From: Litorivicinus sp.
GTDB lineage: Bacteria; Pseudomonadota; Gammaproteobacteria; Pseudomonadales; Litorivicinaceae
Direction of reading: 5' to 3'
Assembly: GCA_018402605.1 (NCBI GenBank)
Contig: JAGYIK010000020.1
Location: 1-15,836, forward strand
Length of the DNA stretch: 15,836 nucleotides
The position numbers were made by a program, and so were the translations under genes. The notes below the pieces were generated by a model that saw nothing but the letters and a program-made list of their open reading frames with translations, made no database searches and was not told the DNA's origin. Positions 8,600 through 15,792 of this stretch are shown here, piece after piece; position 1 is the stretch's first letter; every line of letters starts with the position of its first letter.

Positions 8600-9810
8600 G
8601 TGTTGACGACTGTAAAATCTCGGTCAGAAGGTGACTTCGCTGCGCAAACTGGTGGTATTTCACCCGGCCCTCTTTTTAACCCAACCGTGCCGCGATACTT
8701 GGCGTGCATTGCAACGTGCACTGCCTGGCGTCGTATTGTTCTACGCGGTCAAATCGAATCCACAGCACATTGCTGGCGACCCTGGTTTCCGAAGGCGCGA
8801 GCTTGACGTGGCTGGTGCGCCTGAGATTCAGGCACTGATGCCGTTTGGCGTCGTTCGCTTCACGGATGATTCATACCCACCCAATCAAGACAGAAGCAGA
8901 TCTTGATGCATCCACATTACAAGTGTGAGCACCTTCGTTGTCGATAACCTCGATGAGCTCTGGAAAATCACCCTACCGTCGACATGACCGTCATGTTGCG
9001 GCTCGCGTTTGTGGCACTGATGCTGATTGACCTGTCACGGAAGTTTGGTGCGCAACCCGAAGATGCCCCGTACATCTTGTGAGATGGCGCAACAGATGGG
9101 CATCACGTCGATGGACTGTGCTTCCAATGTCGGTCTGCAAGCGCAAAGTGCAACAACACATGCGTGCTGGCACTGCGGCGCTGTGTTGAAATCTCGCCGC
9201 GGAAGCGAAACACCTTCGGACTTGCTGAAATTGAGCGGATCGACATTGGCGGTGGTTTTCCTGCCAACTACAGTAAACTGACCGGTCGACTTTGTCGGCC
9301 CTGCGCACCCATTCGCGAAGCCATGCGCGATGTACCCGAGCACATCCGCTTAATGGCTGAGCCCGGCCGCGCCATCTCTGCACCAAGCATGACTTTGGTT
9401 GCACGCGTCATCGGTCGCTCGAAGCGCCAAGACGACACCTGGTGGTACTACCGACGACGGCGCGTCTACGGCGCAGTCAGGTCGCATTTTGATCACATCG
9501 ACTACCTGATGACCGTCTTCACTGGAGGGCGAAGGACAGGCGCCGGCGGTATTTGTGGTCTGACTTGCGACAGCGTGGATCGGTTTGCGGGATACCGATG
9601 CGTCAGCCTGAGTTGTCACTTGGCGACATCATCGTGATCGAGGAAATCGGTGCGTACTCGATCGCAACAGCCTGCCACTTCAACGGCGTGGCGCCGCTCA
9701 GATCATTGATCTGGATGATCAGACCGAAGATGCCCGTCGGCAGGCCTGCCGATAATTGGGAGCCCCAGGCCCCTTCGCCCAACTTGCCTTCCCGTACTTC
9801 TTCGGACTAG
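8600..9810 (+). pseudogene. Fold-III PLP decarboxylase (ornithine decarboxylase-like), degraded
   Basis: The ordered landmarks of an alanine-racemase-fold decarboxylase are present: VVLFYAVKSNP with the PLP lysine (about 8727), DVAGAPEIQALM, HPIKTEADLDAS, FVVDNLDELW, RKFGAQPEDAP, EIERIDIGGGFPANYSKL (phosphate-binding GGG), HIRLMAEPGRAIS (EPGR motif), DDTWWYY, FDHIDYLMTVF, the TCDSVDRF segment carrying the active-site Cys-Asp, and LGDIIVIEEIGAYSIATA near the end. They are spread over three frames with at least eight shifts, and pieces of the N-terminal half are missing (for example between SNP and DVAG). The WYY...VYG...FDH arrangement favours ornithine-type over diaminopimelate decarboxylases. 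An ornithine enzyme would make putrescine, which fits the neighbouring pot genes. The true start is not visible; TTG near 8602 or GTG 8631 are options. Confidence 0.8.
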
Positions 9811-9820
9811 ACTTTCGATA

Positions 9821-9844
9821 GACCGTTACGGGCCGGGCCTTTTT
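9821..9844 (+). terminator. Possible degenerate terminator after the decarboxylase
   Basis: A weak stem, GACCG-TTA-CGGGC with one A/G mismatch (9821-9833), is followed by GGGCC-rich sequence and a run of five T (9840-9844). Its position just past the decarboxylase end is right, but the stem is poor and six bases away from the T run. It may be an eroded terminator. Confidence 0.25.
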
Positions 9845-10080
9845 ATGAAAATCATTCATTTATCAAAAGTACAGGTGAACGTTGAAACGATATTAAAGAT
9901 TCTGGAGAGCGGAGATGATGTGCTGTTAAAAGTCTGTCACCCAACTCACCGTCTCTCAATGCCAAGCGCGCTCCAGTAACCTTCCCAGATCGCAGTGCTT
10001 TTCGAGCGAGTGATGTCCCAAAGTGTGGTCAGCTTCTCTAAATCGTTATCAGATCACTTCGAGACAGTGAGCGGTATTGA
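9845..10080 (+). pseudogene. Phd/YefM-type antitoxin, degraded
   Basis: From ATG 9845 the first frame gives MKIIHLSKVQVNVETILKIL and then ESGDDVLL, the typical Phd opening (short strand, then helix, then ExGexvli), before a TAA at 9977. The protein seems to go on in other frames: KRAPVTFPDRSAFRAS (about 9965-10012), SVVSFSKSLSD, and a terminal LRDSERY with TGA at 10078-10080, resembling the MRDEERY-like ends of Phd-type antitoxins. The span fits an ~80-residue antitoxin. It is followed almost at once by a PIN-toxin remnant, the usual antitoxin-toxin order. Sequence similarity is judged from memory of the family, hence moderate confidence. Confidence 0.5.
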
Positions 10081-10082
10081 GG

Positions 10083-10494
10083 CCTCATTTTGACACCAGC
10101 GCACGTTCCCTTACTACTGAGAAGAATTGGGCAGTGTGCGTGTACAAGATATACGTGGTGCATACCATCAATCGATTGCATTAGCTGCTCCAACTGAAGT
10201 CGAATTGCTGGGCGCCTTTCCTGCCTTGTCCGATCAAAGTGAGCTCACTCGAACTCAAGCGAGGAGATAGAAAATAATATTGATCATGATAAAAAATCAA
10301 TTTCATCACAACCTGTCGAAGACAAACATTTGAGTTTAAGTCCATTATTTTTAACCACACGAAAGACAGGCTTGCGAACCTTAGATGCGCTTCATTTACG
10401 TTGACGCGACCGCAGACACATGTTTAGTAACCTGGAAGACGAGTGTCTCTATCAGGTACCAATTTTTTTGAAAAAGGCACCACAAAAAGCGTGA
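10083..10494 (+). pseudogene. PIN-domain (VapC-like) ribonuclease toxin, degraded
   Basis: Three landmark segments of a PIN-domain toxin occur in order. HFDTSA (10086 on, with PYY in the next frame shortly after) carries the first catalytic Asp. SIALAAPTEVELLGAF (10173 on) carries the Glu, followed by SELTRTQARR and TAG at 10267. TGLRTLDALHL (10367 on) carries the second Asp, then a stop, then ATADTCLVTWKT in another frame, where the last Asp of the usual VTaD is absent. The reading ends at TGA 10492-10494. Length (~135 codons) matches the family. The ancestral ATG would be at 10083, now CCT. It meets the potI pseudogene tail to tail. Confidence 0.65.
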
Positions 10495-10503
10495 ATTAAC
10501 GCC

Positions 10504-11280
10504 TCAGACGCATCGATGGCGCATTTGCCAAAACCAATCGCACCACCTGCCGACAATCAAAATCATCAAGGCCGCGAGCGCGTTGATATCAGGGCTGATG
10601 CCAAGTCGCACTTTGGAGAAGACCACCATGGGCAGGTCGATGAGCCTGACCAGACACAAAGCTCGCGATCACCAAATCATCCAAGGACAGCGTGAACGCG
10701 CAAACCGGCTTAATTAGAGCAGGGGCGACGTTGAACTGTAATGGTCAAGAACACAACCACGGGCCTAGCGCCCAATCCATCGCCGCTCAAGTGTACGATC
10801 CATTCGCAGGCGGGATTGCACAATCATCGCGACAAAGGCCATACCCAAAGGTTGTGCGTGTGCCAAGATAATCGTCGTCACACCGCGCCCTGATGGCCAG
10901 CCGAAGAGATTATCCAAGGCGACAAAAAGTAACAAAGTGACAACCCGGTGATGACTTCATATCACAGGGTGCAAATGACCATGCCAGTCAGCCAGGTGCG
11001 CCCGCGAAACCACTCGAAAGCGCACCAGCGTCATGGCGCCTGCCAACCCTAAATACCAATGCGCCACCGTGGCACTGACTGCGGCAATTCTAAAGCTGAG
11101 CTTCAAGGCATCCAAAATCTGTATCATGAAGACTCGCCGTACCACTGTGTGGAAAAGCCACCCCACACAGTGACCAGCTTGGATGTGCTGAGCGTAGACC
11201 ACCAAAATCAGAATCGGGATGTAAAATCCAAATCCAATTGCCGCAAAAACACAGGAAATACATAGCGTGACCACCTCATG
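10504..11280 (-). pseudogene. potI: Polyamine ABC transporter permease PotI, frameshifted
   Basis: ATG 11280-11278 overlaps the potH stop (ATGA). Reverse-strand fragments follow the second permease of putrescine/spermidine importers: MRWSR, IPILILVVY, QILDALKLSFRIAAVSATVA, GLAGAMTLVRF, ILAHAQPLGMAFVA-like sequence near 10850, and near the C-terminus FTLSLDDLVIASFVSG (about 10700-10650), LPMVVFSKVRLGIS and INALAALMILIVG, ending near TGA 10506-10504. Multiple shifts break it, and sequence appears to be lost around the cytoplasmic EAA loop. The intact protein would be an inner-membrane subunit pairing with PotH. Confidence 0.82.
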
Positions 11281-12160
11281 ACGGACCCGCTCGGCTTTGC
11301 AATCGGTTCAACCACATCAGCGGACCGACAATCAAACACAGCATAATAATGGCTACAGTGCAGAGGTAATCATTAACGCATTCGCAAAATTCATTCCACA
11401 AGACCTGGGTTGATCATGATGCAAACACTTCACCAACAGCGCGGGAATAACAAATTCACCAATTGCGGGCAATAAATACCAGTAAGGAACCTGCAAAGAT
11501 GCCCGGCAAGGTCAGCGGCAGTGTCACAGTCAAAAACTGACCCAGGGTGAGGCACCAAGGTCCTCTGCACCGCTAACAACGATCTGGTTTCGGAGAGCGC
11601 GGCATACAAGGGCAATACCAAAGGGCAGATAGGTGTAGGTACGCTCAAATACACCGCGAGATCGGTTTGTAAAATCACCAAGGGCTGGCTGATCGCCGAG
11701 GTCCAACAACACCGCATTGAGCAATCCGTTGGTTTTCAGTATGGCAATCCATGCATAAACACGCAGTAAAATGATGTCCAAAACGGTAGGATCACAAGAA
11801 TCAAGAGTACGTCCGCCGGGGTTCCGGAGCCATCGCGATCACATGCGCCATCGGATATCCGATCACCAGCGTGACCAGTGTCGAGACCAGTGCAATACGC
11901 ACCGACTCGCCATAGGACGCCAAGTAAAGTGGGTCCGACTAAAAGAGATAGTTGCCAAAATTCAATCGAATCTCAGCAAGACCGGATTCCACCCATTGCA
12001 AAATGGGCTGATAGGGCGGCATGGCAATTGTGGATTCTGATAGCGAAATCTTCAATACCACTAAAAATGGCACCAAGAAAAACACCAATAACCAGGCTGT
12101 TGGGATCCATGCTACCCACTGCCGGGCTTCAATGGACTTCCGGAAGTTCAGGGGTTTCAT
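11277..12160 (-). pseudogene. potH: Polyamine ABC transporter permease PotH, frameshifted
   Basis: ATG 12160-12158 overlaps the potG stop by four bases. The first 73 residues are clean (RQWVAWIPTAWLLVFFLVPF, first membrane helix) up to a TAG at 11941-11939. The family sequence then continues in changing frames: YGESVRIALVSTLVTLVIGY with PMAHVIAMAP, RVYAWIAILKTNGLLNAVLL, TYLPFGIALV, EDLGASPWVSF (EAA-loop region that contacts the ATPase), FLTVTLPLTLPGIFAGSLLV, VLWNEF and CLIVGPLMWLNRLQ, ending in ATGA with potI. All domains of a ~290-residue permease are traceable, so the gene was lost by point lesions rather than deletion. Confidence 0.87.
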
Positions 12161-13287
12161 TGGGTGAGAACTACGCCAGCATCAGGATCCCAGGTGACAT
12201 AAACACGCTCATCCCAAGACTCTGCAAAATGATCCATCCGACTGATGTTCGGACGGCTCACACGGATCCGAAACCCGGTATCCAAATCGATCCAATAGAC
12301 CGAAAAATCGCCGAGATAGGCAATCTCATGCACGACGCCAGATAACACGTTGCCGGCAGTCACAGGTTCGCGAGACAAACGCATTTTTTCTGGGCGAATC
12401 GCATACCACAGGACCTGGTTGATTGGCGCGCTCATCCCCGTTGGTGGCTCAAGTGTGGCATCGATCTCAGCACAATACAGAGACGACGCACTGCCTGCAT
12501 CTTCGGTCACAACGCACTCAAATAGGTTGATATCGCCGATAAAATCGGCAACGTATTTGGAACTTGGGTACTCATAAATGGTGTGCGGCTCATCGGTCTG
12601 CACCAAGTAACCCTCGTCCATCACCCCAATCCGTGTGGCCAAGGTCATCGCTTCTTCTTGATCATGCGTCACCACAATAAAGGTGATGCCGAGCGATTCT
12701 TGGATCTTGATCAGTTCGAGTTGCGTGTCTTCTCGCAGATTTTTATCCAACGCGCCCAAGGGCTCATCCAAGAGCAACACCTTAGGACGTTTGGCCAAGG
12801 CACGTGCGAGAGCGACGCGCTGTCGCTGACCACCGGAGAGTTGATCTGGTTTTCGGCGGCCAAAATCTTTCAGCCGCAGCAAGAGCAGCAGTTCATCTAC
12901 GCGCGTCTGAATTTCTGGCTTTGCAATCCCATCGCGCTTCAATCCATACGCGATGTTGTCAAATACGGTCATATGCGGAAACAGCGCGTAAGATTGAAAC
13001 ATCATATTGACTGGGCGTTCATAGGGGGGAATTTCGGTCACATCCACACCATCGATCCACACCGTACCCGAACTTGGCGCTTCGAACCCAGCCAACATGC
13101 GCAACAATGTGGTCTTCCCTGACCCAGAGCCACCCAGCAAACAAAATAATTCACCCTGATAGATCGAGAGATTCACGTCGCGGACGGCGGGAATCCCCTC
13201 GTAGGTTTTCGACACCCCCCGAAACTCGATAAAGGGGGCGACGTCAGGATCGAGCCATCGCTTATCTGGATTTCCAGTCTGGGTCAT
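12157..13287 (-). CDS. potG: Polyamine ABC transporter ATP-binding protein PotG
   Basis: This 376-residue cytoplasmic ATPase of a putrescine/spermidine importer is complete: Walker A GGSGSGKTT near residue 53, Q-loop MMFQSYALFPH near 95, signature LSGGQRQRVALARALAK near 147, Walker B VLLLDEPLGALD near 170 and H-loop VVTHDQEEA near 204. A C-terminal TOBE-type domain of about 140 residues follows. GGGAG upstream of ATG 13287 supports the start. It lies second in a leftward potF-G-H-I operon and overlaps the broken potH by four bases. No lesion is seen, yet both permeases it should energise are dead, so it either lost its job very recently or serves another permease pair. Confidence 0.93.
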   Translation of the reverse strand: MTQTGNPDKRWLDPDVAPFIEFRGVSKTYEGIPAVRDVNLSIYQGELFCLLGGSGSGKTTLLRMLAGFEAPSSGTVWIDGVDVTEIPPYERPVNMMFQSYALFPHMTVFDNIAYGLKRDGIAKPEIQTRVDELLLLLRLKDFGRRKPDQLSGGQRQRVALARALAKRPKVLLLDEPLGALDKNLREDTQLELIKIQESLGITFIVVTHDQEEAMTLATRIGVMDEGYLVQTDEPHTIYEYPSSKYVADFIGDINLFECVVTEDAGSASSLYCAEIDATLEPPTGMSAPINQVLWYAIRPEKMRLSREPVTAGNVLSGVVHEIAYLGDFSVYWIDLDTGFRIRVSRPNISRMDHFAESWDERVYVTWDPDAGVVLTQ

Positions 13288-13305
13288 GGTGACTCCCTAT
13301 TGAAT

Positions 13306-13323
13306 GGCCGGGCAAGCCCGGCC
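13306..13323 (-). promoter_or_regulatory. Intercistronic hairpin between potF and potG
   Basis: A perfect 8-bp G+C-rich stem, GGCCGGGC/GCCCGGCC with a two-base loop, lies in the 44-base gap after the potF stop and before the potG ribosome site. There is no T run, so it is not a standard terminator. Such stems after a binding-protein gene commonly protect its mRNA and lower downstream expression; that role is inferred. Confidence 0.65.
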
Positions 13324-13331
13324 GAACAGAC

Positions 13332-14408
13332 TTACCGGCCGGTCTTAATGCGAGTCCAAGTGCGATTCATGATCCGGTCGTAACGCGGGCTGTGCGCTCG
13401 CAGCGCAAAGAGTCCCGCTTTAACCGCTTCGCTTGGATAGATACCGGGATCCGAGGTGACTTCGGGATCAATCAGCGCTGTGGAGGCTGCATTGGCATTG
13501 GCGTAGAACACGTAGTTGGTGATGTCCGCAGCAATCTGCGCATCCATGACAAAGTTGATGAATTGATGCGCCTCATCGACGTTTTTCGCATCCGCGGGAA
13601 TCGCCATCAGATCAAACCACACCACACCACCTTCTTCTGGAATCACATAGGCCACTTCAACCCCGTTGTTGGCTTCTGCTGCACGATCGCGCGCCTGCAA
13701 CAGGTCCCCTGAGTAACCCACGGCCATACAAATGTCGCCATTTGCGAGGTCATTGATGTACTGCGAGGCGTGGAAATAGCGCACGTGCGGGCGGATACGC
13801 ATCAGCAAGTCTTCAGCCTTGGCCAGATCGTCTGCCGATTCACTGGCTGGATCAATGCCCAAATAATGCTTCGCTGTTGCCAAAATATCGGACGGTGACT
13901 CCAAAATCGCCACGCCGCAGTCCGCAAACTTCGAAATGACCGCTGGATCAAAAATCATGTCCCAGCTATCGACCGGTGCGTTCGGCATGCGCGCTTCAAT
14001 CTTCGCAACATCATAGGCAAGGCCAGTGGTGCCCCACATATACACGACAGCGTGTTTATTCTCAGGATCATGCTGCGCCACGATTCGGGTGATTTCCGGA
14101 TCCATATTGGAGAGGTTCGGTAACTTCGAAGCATCCAATGGACGGAATACGCCGGCTTGGATTTGGCGTTCTAAAAAGTTGCCTGTCGGAACCACAACGT
14201 CGTAGCCGGATGAACCTGCAAGCAATTTCGCCTCGAGCAGTTCGTTGGTGTCGAACACATCATAGTTGACCTTGATACCGGTCTTAGCTTCGAATTTTTC
14301 AATCGTATCTTCGGCAATGTAGTCCGACCAGTTGTAGACGTTCACTACGCCTGCAGCTTGGACCGAGGTTGCTGCCAAAAAGAATACAGAGGATAACAAT
14401 CGCGTCAT
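13332..14408 (-). CDS. potF: Polyamine-binding periplasmic protein PotF
   Basis: A 358-residue extracellular solute-binding protein for putrescine/spermidine, first gene of the pot operon. A signal peptide (MTR, then LLSSVFFLAATSVQA) is followed by the family's VNVYNWSDYIAEDTIEKFE, whose NWSDY holds ligand contacts in PotF/PotD. VFDTNELLEAKLLAGSSGYD, AVGYSGDLLQA and the VVWFDLMAIPADA region also line the polyamine pocket. The frame extends upstream to ATG 14438, but AAGGA about ten bases before ATG 14408 and the compact signal peptide favour 14408. No lesion is visible. The length is close to that of E. coli PotF (370). Confidence 0.93.
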   Translation of the reverse strand: MTRLLSSVFFLAATSVQAAGVVNVYNWSDYIAEDTIEKFEAKTGIKVNYDVFDTNELLEAKLLAGSSGYDVVVPTGNFLERQIQAGVFRPLDASKLPNLSNMDPEITRIVAQHDPENKHAVVYMWGTTGLAYDVAKIEARMPNAPVDSWDMIFDPAVISKFADCGVAILESPSDILATAKHYLGIDPASESADDLAKAEDLLMRIRPHVRYFHASQYINDLANGDICMAVGYSGDLLQARDRAAEANNGVEVAYVIPEEGGVVWFDLMAIPADAKNVDEAHQFINFVMDAQIAADITNYVFYANANAASTALIDPEVTSDPGIYPSEAVKAGLFALRAHSPRYDRIMNRTWTRIKTGR

Positions 14409-14437
14409 TTTAGTATTGTCCTTATCGGTTTCATTCA

Positions 14438-14452
14438 CTCAGCCAGGCTGAG
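14438..14452. promoter_or_regulatory. Palindrome in the potF leader
   Basis: CTCAGCC-A-GGCTGAG is a perfect 7-bp inverted repeat around one base, 30 bases upstream of the potF start. A one-base centre suits a protein-binding site better than an RNA hairpin. No regulator is encoded nearby, and its role is unknown. Confidence 0.4.
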
Positions 14453-14730
14453 ACCTTCAAAGGCTCTATCGCGGGGTCACGCAACCCATGCAAGTCGCGC
14501 GAAGGGCAAACGCCACAGATCCTCAACTCCTGAGCCCAGAATCCATTGCGTTCGGTGGTCACAGACGCCGCTCACGCTCGGAATTGCGGAGTGTAGGATA
14601 TCTACCCACTGCGTCAATCCGCGCAAAAAAAATATTTTGTAGCGACGCCTTTAGAAAGCACCCAAATGCCTTGTTTTCTCGCTCGGCAATCGCGATACAC
14701 TAACATCAAATGCGACACTCCGAGGCTTCG
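14453..14730. other. Divergent intergenic region between potF and cupin gene
   Basis: No gene is recognised here. The region must hold the promoters for the leftward pot operon and the rightward cupin. An A/T tract (around 14623-14640, a run of A then TATTTTG) is the only clear compositional signal. No convincing -35/-10 pair was found on either strand. Confidence 0.3.
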
Positions 14731-15405
14731 ATGAACGCACCACTTGTTGGCATGACACCACTGAATATGGATTTCGAGCAACGTGTCGTGATCAAACCAT
14801 CAGACTATCAATGGATCGAGTCACCTTCACGCACAGTGACGCGCATGCCACTTGAACGGCAGAGCATCGAACAGGGACATACCACCTCAATCGTCCGTTA
14901 TGCGCCCAATGCGTCGTTTCCAGAGCACGCACATCCCGGTGGTGAGGAAATCCTTGTGCTTGAGGGTGTCTTCCAAGACGAACATGGCGACTACCCTGCT
15001 GGGACCTACCTGCGAAACCCCATCGGCACGCGACATGCGCCGAGAAGTGAAACGGGGTGCGTATTGTTCGTCAAACTCTGTCAGTTTGCCCCGGATGACC
15101 GCGAGCAAGTGGTCATTAATACGCAAGAGGCATCCTATGCGCGCGGCCACGGTGGACTCCGCGTACTGCCACTTCACACCCACGGCACCGTTTCAACAGC
15201 GCTGGTATTTTGGCCAAAGGGTGAACAATTCCTGCCGCACACCCATGTTGGCGGCGAGGAGATCTTTGTTCTTACAGGTGAATTTGTCGATGAGCATGGC
15301 CGATATCCGGCTGGCAGTTGGCTCAGAAGTCCGCATCTTTCAGTGCACAACCCATGGGTTGAAGAAGAGACCTTGATTTACGTGAAAACAGGTCACCTCG
15401 CTTAG
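14731..15405 (+). CDS. ChrR-like two-domain cupin protein
   Basis: This 224-residue bicupin contains two copies of the same metal-site module: PEHAHPGGEEILVLEG ... DEHGDYPAGTYLRNPIGTRH near residues 65-115, and PHTHVGGEEIFVLTG ... DEHGRYPAGSWLRSPHLSVH near 170-215. Each supplies the H-x-H...E...H set that binds a divalent metal in cupins. The domain type is that of the ChrR cupin, but no zinc-binding anti-sigma N-terminus is present and no ECF sigma gene is adjacent, so it is probably a stand-alone dioxygenase-like or sensor protein. The frame also offers ATG 14710, which has no ribosome site, while GAGG lies five bases before ATG 14731. It is intact, and divergent from the pot operon. Confidence 0.85.
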   Translation: MNAPLVGMTPLNMDFEQRVVIKPSDYQWIESPSRTVTRMPLERQSIEQGHTTSIVRYAPNASFPEHAHPGGEEILVLEGVFQDEHGDYPAGTYLRNPIGTRHAPRSETGCVLFVKLCQFAPDDREQVVINTQEASYARGHGGLRVLPLHTHGTVSTALVFWPKGEQFLPHTHVGGEEIFVLTGEFVDEHGRYPAGSWLRSPHLSVHNPWVEEETLIYVKTGHLA

Positions 15406-15478
15406 TGGAGATATCCGCGCTTCAGTTCAAGAGCCTCGCTGATTTCGCGAACTGATCCAGCTTGCTCGGGCCCTGCGT

Positions 15479-15552
15479 GGGCCTGTAGTTCCGTTGGTTG
15501 GAGCACGGGACTCATAATCCCTTGGTCGTAGGTTCGAGTCCTGCTGGGCTTA
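15479..15552 (+). pseudogene. Decayed elongator tRNA-Met (CAT anticodon)
   Basis: A 74-base cloverleaf is traceable: acceptor 15479-15485/15545-15551, D arm 15488-15504, anticodon loop CTCATAA (15511-15517, CAT at 15513-15515) and T arm 15528-15544 with loop TTCGAGT. The helices are damaged. Four of seven acceptor pairs are G/T wobbles, the anticodon stem opens with a C/T mismatch, and the D stem has a T/G pair and altered loop bases (GTTCCGTTGGTTGGAGC where bacterial tRNAs have GCTCAGTTGGTTAGAGC). The 3' end reads ACAA, not ACCA. Several changes look like C-to-T. It is probably a pseudogene; a weak but working tRNA cannot be excluded. Confidence 0.7.
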
Positions 15553-15780
15553 CAACACATACTGGCTCTGCCCCATCAACGGGGATGGCCACATCAATAG
15601 ACACGATTGATCAGTCCATCCCATCCGCACTGGACGAGTATTCATGTTCTGTAGCTCTTAAAATTGCTGAGCCTATAGGCGGCGAGAGCAGCTTTAAGTT
15701 CCACTCCGTTTTCGCTTCTCGATGCAAACTTGCCTTGGAGCATGGCCTATGCCACATTCATTCTTGACTCAAAATAAAAA
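15553..15780. other. Intergenic region, no gene recognised
   Basis: No family-level match was seen on either strand. A 60-codon open stretch from ATG 15585 to TGA 15767 has no ribosome site and no recognisable motif. An inverted repeat ATCAAT/ATTGAT (15593-15598 and 15606-15611) is short. The fragment could be erosion debris from a lost gene. Confidence 0.3.
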
Positions 15781-15792
15781 AAGGAGTTGGCT

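Noticed and set aside
10500..10960. Possible separate unknown gene before potI
   Set aside because: Reverse-strand frames give PotI C-terminal motifs (SLDDLVIASFVSG and INALAALMILIVG), so the stretch belongs to potI.
5090..12160. Programmed frameshifting or a recoded stop codon as the explanation for broken genes
   Set aside because: Shifts occur in both directions at many unrelated places, and TAA, TAG and TGA all interrupt, while flanking genes use the standard code without internal stops.
5072..12345. Many short open frames on both strands in the middle of the window as small novel proteins
   Set aside because: Nearly all are fragments or shadows of the frameshifted genes listed; joining frames gives known families in the right order.
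12583..13122. Long plus-strand open frame (179 codons) opposite potG
   Set aside because: It is antisense to a gene with every ABC-ATPase motif intact, and its translation has no recognisable domain.
14852..15376. Long open frame (174 codons) in another frame within the cupin gene
   Set aside because: It is a shadow of the bicupin; the cupin frame carries paired metal motifs and the ribosome site, this frame has neither.
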